Assembly: GCF_900115565.1 (NCBI RefSeq)
Contig: NZ_FOWW01000003.1
Span: 558,001 to 622,000 of the forward strand
Reading direction: 5' to 3'
Length of the DNA: 64,000 nucleotides
Source of the DNA: Amycolatopsis arida
Lineage (GTDB): Bacteria; Actinomycetota; Actinomycetes; Mycobacteriales; Pseudonocardiaceae
Made by a program: the position numbers and the translations under genes. A model generated the notes under the pieces. The model was not told the origin of the DNA and did not search any database. It saw only the letters and a program-made list of their open reading frames with translations. This document shows positions 1 to 7,037 of this stretch, one piece after another (the stretch's first letter is position 1; every line of letters starts with the position of its first letter).

Positions 1-873
1 CGGGCGTGGCCGGTGATCGGCCTGCTCAGCGCCGCGGTCGCGGTGGTCGCCACGGCGTTCGTCCTGCGCTACGACGACCCGCTCAGGATGCTGTCCGAGC
101 TGCGCCAGCTGTTCGTGATGGCCCTGCTGATGCTCGGCATCGCCGTGGCCTCCGGGCTGTACCTGCGCTCCAGGGACACCCAGCGCAATCAGGCGCTGCG
201 GACCGCGGTGCACGACGCGCAGACCGCCGAGCGGATGGCGCTGGCCAGGGAGCTGCACGACGTGGTGGCCCACCATGTCACCGGGATCGTGGTGCAGGCG
301 CAGGCGGCGAAGATGCTGGCCGAGCGCGACCCGCGGGTGGTGGTGGACGCCCTCGGCCGGATCGAGACAGCCGGCACCGAGGCGATGGTCGCGATGCGCC
401 GGTTGGTGCGCAGCATGCGGGGTGACGCGCCGGCCGGCAACAGCGAGTTCAGCGAGCAGGCGACCACCGACCTCGCCGCGGACCTGCGCCGGCTGGTGGA
501 GACCGCCAACCACGGCGTGCCCACCGATGTCGAGCTCGACCTGCCGAAGGATCTGCCGCACGAGGTGGCCCGCTCGGCGCTGCGGCTGGTGCAGGAGTCG
601 CTGACCAACGTCGGCAAGCACGCGCACGGCGCGACCCGGGCCACGGTGTCGGCACGGGTGGTCGACGGCGAGCTGTATCTGCGGGTGGCCGACGACGGTC
701 GGGCCTCCGGCCCGCGGCCCGGGGGAGACGACGGCGGCTGGCGCGACGGTGGATACGGTTTGGTCGGCATGCGCGAGCGGGTCGAGCTGCTGCACGGCCG
801 GTTGACCGCCGGGCGGGCGCCGGACGGCGGCTGGGTCGTGGAGGCCCGGCTGCCACTCGAGGGAGACGAATGA
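1..873 (+). CDS. Two-component sensor histidine kinase, NarL/HisKA_3 type (5' end outside window)
   Basis: The reading frame is open from the first base, so the N-terminus and probably several membrane segments lie upstream of the window. What is visible begins with hydrophobic membrane sequence, then a short coiled linker. The HisKA_3 dimerisation box reads ELHDVVAHH, with the phospho-accepting His codon at 256-258. A HATPase_c domain follows, with the N-box RLVQESLTNVGKHAHG and a GYGLVGMRERVELL G-box. The kinase would autophosphorylate and pass phosphate to the response regulator whose ATG overlaps its stop codon in an ATGA arrangement at 870-873. That overlap implies translational coupling. 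The signal sensed cannot be read from the visible part. Confidence 0.93.
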   Translation, partial: RAWPVIGLLSAAVAVVATAFVLRYDDPLRMLSELRQLFVMALLMLGIAVASGLYLRSRDTQRNQALRTAVHDAQTAERMALARELHDVVAHHVTGIVVQAQAAKMLAERDPRVVVDALGRIETAGTEAMVAMRRLVRSMRGDAPAGNSEFSEQATTDLAADLRRLVETANHGVPTDVELDLPKDLPHEVARSALRLVQESLTNVGKHAHGATRATVSARVVDGELYLRVADDGRASGPRPGGDDGGWRDGGYGLVGMRERVELLHGRLTAGRAPDGGWVVEARLPLEGDE

Positions 874-1520
874 TCCGGGTACTGATCGCCGACGACCAGG
901 ACATGGTGCGGATCGGCTTCCGGATGATCCTGGACGCCCAGGACGACATCGAGGTGGTCGCCGACGTGCCGAACGGCGTCGACGCGGTGCGCAGGGCGCG
1001 GGAGCTGCGCCCGGACGTCTGCCTGCTGGACATCCGGATGCCCGGCATGGACGGCCTCGAGGTGACCAGGCAGCTCGCCGGGCCGGACGTGACCGACCCG
1101 ATCAAGGTGGTCGTGGTGACCACGTTCGACCTGGACGAGTACGTGCACACCGCGCTGCGCAACGGAGCCAGCGGCTTCCTGCTCAAGGACGCCGGCCCCG
1201 CGCTGCTGGTGGAGGCGGTGCGGGCGGCGCACCGGGGTGACGCGCTGGTGTCGCCGCAGATCACGGTCCGGCTGCTGAGGCACTTCGACGGCGGCGCCGT
1301 GAAGCGGGACGTCGAGCAGCCCGCCGAGCCGCTCACCCCGCGCGAGGTGGACGTGGTGAAGGCCGCCGCGCGGGGGCTCACCAACACCGAGATCGGCGCC
1401 GAGCTGTTCCTGTCGCTGTCCACGGTGAAGACCCACCTGGCGTCGGCGCAGGCCAAGATCGGGGCGCGCAACCGGGTGGAGACCGCCGCCTGGGCCTGGC
1501 GCTCGGGTCTGATGGAATAG
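870..1520 (+). CDS. LuxR/NarL-family response regulator
   Basis: A 216-residue DNA-binding response regulator and cognate partner of the upstream kinase. The receiver domain (about residues 1-120) has the acidic pair D8-D9, the phospho-acceptor D54 in LLDIRMPG and the conserved Lys in FLLKDAGP. The C-terminal LuxR-type helix-turn-helix (about 150-210) begins LTPREVDVVKAAARGLTNTEI and contains the recognition-helix pattern STVKTHLASAQAKIG. The start is the ATG inside the ATGA overlap with the kinase. The length is normal for the family. The target genes are unknown; the amidohydrolase starting 5 bp downstream may be co-transcribed. Confidence 0.95.
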   Translation: MIRVLIADDQDMVRIGFRMILDAQDDIEVVADVPNGVDAVRRARELRPDVCLLDIRMPGMDGLEVTRQLAGPDVTDPIKVVVVTTFDLDEYVHTALRNGASGFLLKDAGPALLVEAVRAAHRGDALVSPQITVRLLRHFDGGAVKRDVEQPAEPLTPREVDVVKAAARGLTNTEIGAELFLSLSTVKTHLASAQAKIGARNRVETAAWAWRSGLME

Positions 1521-1524
1521 GAGC

Positions 1525-2835
1525 ATGGCACCCCGCCGGTTCACCGCTCCCGTCGTCCTGCCCGCCGACCCGTCCTGTTCCGTGCTGCGCGACGGGGTCG
1601 TCGATGTCGACGCCGCGGGCCGGATCGCCCACTGCGGGCCGGCCGCCGGGGCGCCCCCGTTCGAGGGGCCGGTGACCGCGCTGCCCGGCATCCTGCTGCC
1701 CGGCCTGGTGAACGCGCACGCGCACAGCCCGATGGTGCTGTTCCGCGGGCAGGGCGGCGACCTGCCGCTGCTGCGCTGGCTGCACGAGGTGATCTGGCCG
1801 GCCGAGGCCCGACTGCGCCCGGACGACGTGCGGACCGGGATGATGCTGGGCTCGGTGGAGATGCTCCGGCACGGCGTCACCACCAGCGCGGAGATGTACT
1901 TCCACGGTGAGCAGCTCGCCGACGCGGTGCTGACCACTGGGGCTCGGGTACTGCTCGGCGCGCCGATCATCGAGCTGCCGGCCACGGACTGGCGGGCGAT
2001 GACCACCGCGGTCGACCGGTGGATCGACGCCGATGGGCTGCGGTTCGGGCCGGGTCAGCGGATCGAGCTCGGGTACGGGCCACACTCGGCGTACATGCTG
2101 CCGGAGAAGGCGCTGCGGGCGATCACCGAGTCGGCGGTCGCGCGGGGCGCGCTGGTGCAGATCCACGTCGCCGAGGCGGCCGCCGAGGACGCGGCGCAGC
2201 GCGCGGAGTACGGGTCGGTGCCGCGGCTGCTGGCCGAGATCGGGATGCTGGACGGCCGGGTGATCGCGGCGCACGCCGTGCATCTGTCCGATGAGGACAT
2301 CGTGCTGCTGGCCGCGCACGGCGCCGGGGTGGCGCACTGCCCCGGGTCGAACGCGAAGCTCGCCTCCGGTACCGCCCGGCTGGCCGAGTTGCGCGCCGCG
2401 GCGGTTGCGGTCGGGCTGGGCACCGACGGCCCGGCCAGCAACGACGACCTCGACCTGTGGCAGGAGGCGCAGCTCGCCGCCCTGCTCGCCCGGCTGTCCG
2501 CGTCGGACTGCACGGCGCTGACCGCGGCGGACGCGCTGCTGCTGGCCACCCGCGGCGGTGCGGCCGCACTGGGCCGGGACGACCTCGGCGCGCTCGAGCC
2601 GGGGCGGTGGGCCGACCTCGTGCACGTCGACGTCGACGACCCAGCGTTCGCCACCGGGCTGGACGTGCCGGACGAGCAGTTGCTGGCCAACCTGGTCTGG
2701 GCGGCGGGCTCGCGCCGGGTGCGCGACGTGTGGGTCGCCGGTGAGCAGGTGGTCGCCGGCGGCGAGCCGACCAGGGTGGACCGCCGCGCCACCCAGGCCG
2801 CCGTCGCCGAAGCGGCGACGCGACTCCGCGGCTGA
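1525..2835 (+). CDS. Amidohydrolase-superfamily deaminase (TrzA/MTA-SAH deaminase-like)
   Basis: A 436-residue metal-dependent hydrolase. The metal-binding HxH is in GLVNAHAHSPM (H65, H67). A third metal His lies in QIHVAEA, another in AAHAVHLSDEDI, and the catalytic Asp in GLGTDGPASNDDLDLW. This combination is typical of the cytosine deaminase/chlorohydrolase branch that deaminates S-adenosylhomocysteine, methylthioadenosine, guanine or triazines. The substrate cannot be fixed from sequence. The ATG lies 4 bp after the regulator stop and is preceded by purine-rich GGAATAGGAG, so it probably shares the two-component operon. It could equally be an N-acyl or imidazolone-type hydrolase. Confidence 0.85.
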   Translation: MAPRRFTAPVVLPADPSCSVLRDGVVDVDAAGRIAHCGPAAGAPPFEGPVTALPGILLPGLVNAHAHSPMVLFRGQGGDLPLLRWLHEVIWPAEARLRPDDVRTGMMLGSVEMLRHGVTTSAEMYFHGEQLADAVLTTGARVLLGAPIIELPATDWRAMTTAVDRWIDADGLRFGPGQRIELGYGPHSAYMLPEKALRAITESAVARGALVQIHVAEAAAEDAAQRAEYGSVPRLLAEIGMLDGRVIAAHAVHLSDEDIVLLAAHGAGVAHCPGSNAKLASGTARLAELRAAAVAVGLGTDGPASNDDLDLWQEAQLAALLARLSASDCTALTAADALLLATRGGAAALGRDDLGALEPGRWADLVHVDVDDPAFATGLDVPDEQLLANLVWAAGSRRVRDVWVAGEQVVAGGEPTRVDRRATQAAVAEAATRLRG

Positions 2836-2866
2836 CTCCCCGCGCGTTCACCGCTCCCGTCGCCGT

Positions 2867-3130
2867 GTTCGCCCTTCCCGTCGCCGTGTTCGCCGTTCCC
2901 GTCGCCGTGTTCGCCGTTCCCGTCGCCGCGTTGGCCGTTCCCGTCGCCGCGTTGGTTGTTCCGTCGCCGTGTTCGCCGTTCGCGTCACCGTGTTCGCCGT
3001 TCGCGTCACCGTGTTGGCTGTTGCCGTCGCCGCGATGGTTGTTCCCGTCAGCGCGTTTGCCGTTCCGGTCGCCTGTCGGCCGTTTCCGTCGCTGTACCGG
3101 CCGTCCCGGTCGCCGTCGGTGTTGTGGTCG
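2867..3130. repeat. Degenerate 21-bp tandem repeat, about 12 units
   Basis: The stretch consists of a 21-bp unit whose core is CGTCGCCGTGTTCGCC followed by GTTCC. It is repeated about 12 times and drifts progressively (GTGTTCGCC becomes GCGTTGGCC, and so on). Because 21 is a multiple of three, all frames carry heptapeptide repeats (VAVFAVP on +, TANTVTR on -). These have no start signal or domain and are taken as non-coding. One unit (2983-3003) occurs with an exact 21/21 match in opposite orientation at 32819-32839. Confidence 0.85.
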
Positions 3131-3193
3131 CCGTGCTGGCGTTCGCCGCCGTGTGGGCCGTTCGGGTCAGACGTGTGCCGCCGCGAAGGCAAG

Positions 3194-3330
3194 TTGTCCA
3201 CATCACCCGAAAGGTATCCACAGATTTCCGCGACCCCCCTCCACTGCCCCTACCATCGGTAGACTGGAAGCGGGGCCGGCCCCCGGAGCGGGTGGGGGAT
3301 GCTTAAGTGGGGTCTGGCAAATCTTTGTGA
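3194..3330 (+). repeat. Dispersed promoter-like element, copy A (DnaA-like boxes, -10 TAGACT, hairpin, G-tracts)
   Basis: A perfect actinobacterial DnaA box TTGTCCACA (3194-3202) is followed by GTATCCACA (3214-3222), directly joined to GATTTCCG. A hexamer TAGACT (3260-3265) starts 43 bp after TCCACA. Downstream come a GC hairpin (GGGGCCGGCCCC) and G-runs (GGGTGGGGG, GGGG). Copies B (10882-11010) and C (23475-23580) keep the same order and the same 43-bp distance. No protein gene starts convincingly in it. An unusual regulatory element or small RNA is inferred. Confidence 0.6.
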
Positions 3331-3433
3331 AGCGCGAGTTTCGTTCCTGGCGGCTGTGGGTACGGGTCCGCGTCCTGTGGGGGCGCTGGCAGCAGGACGA
3401 CGCGAGCCTCGCCAAGTGGGCCGGAACGGCCTC

Positions 3434-3565
3434 GCGGTGAGCAGTACGCGGAGCACGCCCCCGCGCGTGGGGCGCCGAGCGGGCCGGAGTGGCCGCGCAG
3501 TGAGCAGTACGCGGAGCACGCCCCCGCGGGCGTGGCGCAGTGAGCAGTACGCGGAGCATGGCGAC
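3434..3565. repeat. Three direct repeats of about 30 bp
   Basis: The string TGAGCAGTACGCGGAGCA occurs three times, starting at 3438, 3501 and 3541. The first two copies continue into CGCCCCCGCG; the third diverges. They lie in the non-coding region after element copy A and before the convergent SDR gene. No gene is supported here. Confidence 0.75.
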
Positions 3566-3652
3566 GCCCGTGGGGCCCCGAGCGGCCGGGATGATGCCGC
3601 CGCTGGCTCGAGAGTGGTGGCTGCCGCGGGAGGTACCGGCCCGGCCGCTGAC

Positions 3653-4369
3653 TCAGAGGGTGGGGCGGAGGATCAGCTCGGTGAGGTGCGCGTCGGGGGT
3701 GGCCAGCACGGCGGTGCGCACCGCGGCGGCCACCGACTCCGGGCGGAGGAAACGCCTCGGGTCGTACTCGCCGCCCTCGCCGGCCACGACCGCCCGCTGC
3801 ATCTCCGTGTCCGTACGACCCGGGTACACCGACGTGACCCGCAGCCCGTTCGGCTCCTCCTCGGCGCGCAGCGCGTCGGCGAACCCGCGCACCGCGAACT
3901 TGCTCGCCGCGTACGGCCCCCAGCCGGGCCGCGCGTTCCGCCCGCCGCCGGAGTTGATCACCACGACGTGGCCCCGAGCGGCGCGCAGCGCGGGCAGCAG
4001 CAGTCGGGTCAGCTCCACCACCGCGAGCAGGTTCACCTCGAGGTTGCGCCGCCACGCCGACGGCGCGGCCTCCTCGACCGTGCCCAACTCGGCCACCCCG
4101 GCGGAGTGCACCAGCACGTCCAACCGCTCGATCTCGGCCACCGCGGCTCGCAGCGCCGCGGGGTCGGTCACGTCCACCGGCCACGCCCGTGCGCCGGGCA
4201 GTTTTGCGGTGCGCGCGGCGAGCGCACCGGCGTCCCGCCCACCGAGCAGGAGCCGGTGGGTGGGCTGGAGCGCGGTGGCGACCGCGGCGCCGATACCGCG
4301 CGAGGCGCCGGTGGCCAGCGCGAGCGGTCGCTCGGCCGTGGCGGGTTCGGATCCGGGTTGAGCAGCCAT
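3653..4369 (-). CDS. Short-chain dehydrogenase/reductase (SDR)
   Basis: A 238-residue classical SDR, an NAD(P)-dependent oxidoreductase of unknown substrate. The cofactor motif TGASRGIG is near the N-terminus, SAGV replaces the usual NAG, and catalytic Ser (INSGGG) and YxxxK (YAASK) are present. The frame extends upstream to 4552. I choose the ATG at 4369 because the Rossmann fold begins about 20 residues later and because a -10-like TACCGT lies exactly 6 bp upstream of it (4376-4381 on the minus strand), consistent with a leaderless transcript. It diverges from the small gene at 4455. Confidence 0.9.
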   Translation of the reverse strand: MAAQPGSEPATAERPLALATGASRGIGAAVATALQPTHRLLLGGRDAGALAARTAKLPGARAWPVDVTDPAALRAAVAEIERLDVLVHSAGVAELGTVEEAAPSAWRRNLEVNLLAVVELTRLLLPALRAARGHVVVINSGGGRNARPGWGPYAASKFAVRGFADALRAEEEPNGLRVTSVYPGRTDTEMQRAVVAGEGGEYDPRRFLRPESVAAAVRTAVLATPDAHLTELILRPTL

Positions 4370-4454
4370 GGCTCCACGGTAGAAGTGCCGCCACGGGCCC
4401 ATCGAGACACCCCGACGAGTGACACGGGTCACATGGCCGGCGTACGGTCGAGGC

Positions 4455-4844
4455 ATGGACCACTGGCTCACCCTGGAGGTGTTCGACGCCGAGGTCCCGG
4501 CGAGCGCATGGCGCCGAGCGCACGGCGACGCGCTCACCGAGGCCGCGGTCACCCACGGCGCCGTGCGGTGGGACTGGCACGAGCACCGTTGGGGCGTGGT
4601 GCTGGAACTGGAGTTCGACGACGACGAACGGCGGGACGCCTTCCGGTCACTGCCCGCGGTGCTGGCGGCGCTGGACGCCGTCCCCGACCCCGCGCACGGG
4701 CTGCTGGTCTACCCCGGGCGCGGCGGTGGCGCCGGCAGCCCGGTACCGAGGGGACCACGTCCCCACCCGAGCGCCGACGCCGCCGCGCGACCCGTCCCGC
4801 GCGAGCCGCAACACGCGCGCCTCGCCGCGCCGTTCCCGCCGTAG
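4455..4844 (+). CDS. Hypothetical protein (129 aa)
   Basis: A small acidic protein (MDHWLTLEVFDAEVPASAW...) with a folded-looking first 95 residues and a Pro/Arg-rich tail. I recognise no domain. The ATG at 4455 follows a TACGGT hexamer (4443-4448) by 6 bp, with a TGACA-like -35 at about 4419-4424, so the mRNA is probably leaderless. Codon usage is like the neighbours. It ends 3 bp before the convergent stop of phoX copy 1. Confidence 0.6.
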   Translation: MDHWLTLEVFDAEVPASAWRRAHGDALTEAAVTHGAVRWDWHEHRWGVVLELEFDDDERRDAFRSLPAVLAALDAVPDPAHGLLVYPGRGGGAGSPVPRGPRPHPSADAAARPVPREPQHARLAAPFPP

Positions 4845-4847
4845 CGG

Positions 4848-6932
4848 TCAGCGGCCGATCTTGCCCGGGCGGCCGAAGCGACCCTTCTTCCACACCGCGA
4901 CCACCGACGGCCGCGGCTGCGCGTCGCCGCCGTCCGGCCAGTGCGACACGGGCTCGGCCGAGCTGGGCGCGTCCTCGCCGGGATGCTGCACCGCGACCAG
5001 CACGAGGTCCTCGGTCACCACCGGACCGCACGCCTCCGCCCCGATCGGCACGGTGAGGAACTGCTTCACGTGGCCGCGCTCGGGCCCTTCGACCGGCACG
5101 GAGAACAGGCCGTCGTTGGAGCCGAGCGTGTTGCCGTCCGTGGAGATCCACAGGTTGCCGTACCCGTCGAACGCCACGTTGTCCGGGCACGAGATCGGCG
5201 ACACCTGGTCCTTCGGGAAGCCGCCGAAGTAGGTGTCCGCCGCGGCCGGGTCGCCGCAGACCAGCAGCACCCGCCAGGAGAACGTCGTCTCCCCGGTCTC
5301 CTCCCACTCGATCACGTGTCCGTTGCGGTTGCCGGTGCGCGGGTTGGCCTCGTCGGCGGCCGCCTTGCCGGCCTTGCCGCGGTCGGTGTTGTTCGTCAGC
5401 GCCGCGTAGATCCGCCCGTTCACCGGGTTGACCTCGATGTCCTCGGGCCGGTCCATCTTCGTGGCGCCGACCCGGTCCGCGGCGAGGCGAGTGAAGACGT
5501 ACACCTCCTCGGCGCTCATACCGTCTACAAAGGACCTGTTGCCACTGGCCAGCGGGATCCACTCGCCGGTGCCGTCGAACTCCCCGTCGCTCGGCAGCCG
5601 GCCGGAGCCGTCGATCTCCCCGGCGGGCGAGTTCCCGGTGAACCGGGCGACGTAGAGCGTGCCGTCGTCGAGCAGGCCCATGTTGTGCCGGCGAGCCCGT
5701 GCGCTGGTGCCCTTCTTGTACCTGCCCTTGGAGACGTACTTGTAGATGTAGTCGAAGCGCTCGTCGTCGCCGGAGTACACCGCCACCCTGCCGTCGGGCT
5801 GGATCGTGACGTTGGCGGCCTCGTGCTTGAACCGGCCGAGCGCGGTGTGCTTGACCGGGGTGGAGTGCGGGTCGTGCGGGTCGATCTCCACCACCCAGCC
5901 GAACCGGTTGGACTCGTTGGGCTCCTTGGCGACGTCCCAGCGCGGGTCGAACCGCTCCCACCTGCGACGGCTCCCCCCGCCGCGCAGGCCGTAGCGGGCC
6001 AGCCGCTCCCGCCGCACCGGGTCGGTCACCGCGTCGGCGTTGGCGAAGTACTGGTTGAAGTTCTCCTCGCCGGACAGCACCGTGCCCCACGGGGTCACCC
6101 CGCCGGCGCAGTTGTTCTGCGTGCCGAGCGCCTTCCGGCCGGTCGGGTCGGCCGAGGTCCTGAGCAGGTCGCTGCCCGCGGCCGGTCCGCGCAACTCGAA
6201 CTCCGTGGTGATGGTGATCCGCCGGTTGTACCAGCTCGGCACCACGCGCAGCCCGCCGCGCGGGTCGCGCAGCGCCTGCACCACGCTCATCCCGTGCGCG
6301 GCCCACGCGATCCGCACCTGCTCCTCGGTGGGGTTCTCCGGGTCGTACTGGTCGGCCGGGAACATGTGCGTCTCGGTGGTGTACTCGTGGTTGACCACCA
6401 GCAGGTTGCGCAGGCCCAGCCCGTCCTGCGGGATCAGCCCGACGAAGTCGTTGTTGTAGCCGAACTGCCGCTCCTGCGCGGCCACGGTCTGCCGGCGGAA
6501 GTCGAACCGGGGCGCGCCGGGCAGCACCGGGTCGCCCCAGCGGATCACCACGGCCTGCTCGTAACCCTCCGGCACCACGACGGCGTCGGCGGTGTTCGGC
6601 GCCACCGGCTCGAAGTCGGTGCCCGGCACGGTGCGGCCGGGACGGCCATGGCGGCCGGTGGTGGCGACCGGCAGAGTCCTCTCAGCTGTGGCGGCGGCGG
6701 TACCGGACAGCGCGGCGAACCCGGTCGCGGTCGCGCCGAGCACCGCGGCGGCCCGCAGCGCGCCGCGCCGGGACACCACGTCCTTCACCACGTCGCCGAA
6801 GTAGGCGTTGTCCGAGGTGTTGGGTGCGGGGTGGGCGCACGCGTTGCCGCAGCGGTACTCGCAGGTGACCGCGGATCGGCCACCGGGGTGGGATGTCGAC
6901 AAGGGCAGCAGCCGCCGGGGCTCGAAGGACAC
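4848..6932 (-). CDS. phoX: PhoX-family alkaline phosphatase, copy 1
   Basis: A 694-residue exported phosphatase of the PhoX (DUF839) family, which releases phosphate from organic esters using Ca and Fe. The N-terminus has the family's CEYRCGNAC segment (about 24-32), followed by a twin-arginine signal (SRRGALRA, RR at 55-56) and a hydrophobic stretch ending near ALSG. The body shows RWGDPVLPGAP, GYNNDFVG, NHEYTTE, GVTPWGTVLSGEENFNQYF and RFGWVVEIDPHDP. The GTG start at 6932 follows GGAGG. A PHO-box-like direct repeat sits at 7007-7024. Copy 2 lies upstream on the same strand, separated by 105 bp, and is clearly paralogous, so this is a tandem duplication. Confidence 0.95.
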   Translation of the reverse strand: MSFEPRRLLPLSTSHPGGRSAVTCEYRCGNACAHPAPNTSDNAYFGDVVKDVVSRRGALRAAAVLGATATGFAALSGTAAATAERTLPVATTGRHGRPGRTVPGTDFEPVAPNTADAVVVPEGYEQAVVIRWGDPVLPGAPRFDFRRQTVAAQERQFGYNNDFVGLIPQDGLGLRNLLVVNHEYTTETHMFPADQYDPENPTEEQVRIAWAAHGMSVVQALRDPRGGLRVVPSWYNRRITITTEFELRGPAAGSDLLRTSADPTGRKALGTQNNCAGGVTPWGTVLSGEENFNQYFANADAVTDPVRRERLARYGLRGGGSRRRWERFDPRWDVAKEPNESNRFGWVVEIDPHDPHSTPVKHTALGRFKHEAANVTIQPDGRVAVYSGDDERFDYIYKYVSKGRYKKGTSARARRHNMGLLDDGTLYVARFTGNSPAGEIDGSGRLPSDGEFDGTGEWIPLASGNRSFVDGMSAEEVYVFTRLAADRVGATKMDRPEDIEVNPVNGRIYAALTNNTDRGKAGKAAADEANPRTGNRNGHVIEWEETGETTFSWRVLLVCGDPAAADTYFGGFPKDQVSPISCPDNVAFDGYGNLWISTDGNTLGSNDGLFSVPVEGPERGHVKQFLTVPIGAEACGPVVTEDLVLVAVQHPGEDAPSSAEPVSHWPDGGDAQPRPSVVAVWKKGRFGRPGKIGR

Positions 6933-7006
6933 GTCGCCTCCAGGTCACTCAGTCAGGGGAACGACCGAGACGTTAGGTCGGCTAAGAGATGGCCTCCGGA
7001 AGTCCA

Positions 7007-7024
7007 GGTGAACAGCGCGCGAAC
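7007..7024 (-). promoter_or_regulatory. PHO-box-like PhoP site upstream of phoX copy 1
   Basis: Read on the minus strand the site is GTTCGCG-N4-GTTCACC: two PhoP direct-repeat units exactly 11 bp apart, 75-92 bp before the phoX start at 6932. Streptomyces PHO boxes are 11-bp direct repeats of GTTCACC, so this predicts induction by phosphate starvation. Confidence 0.6.
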
Positions 7025-7037
7025 GGCAGCCCCGAGG

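Noticed and set aside
2867-3130. CRISPR array
   Set aside because: Units are contiguous 21-bp repeats without spacers, and no cas genes are present.
2865-3440. Coding frame with heptapeptide repeats VAVFAVP
   Set aside because: All frames look repetitive because the DNA unit is 21 bp; there is no start signal, and the frame runs through element A.
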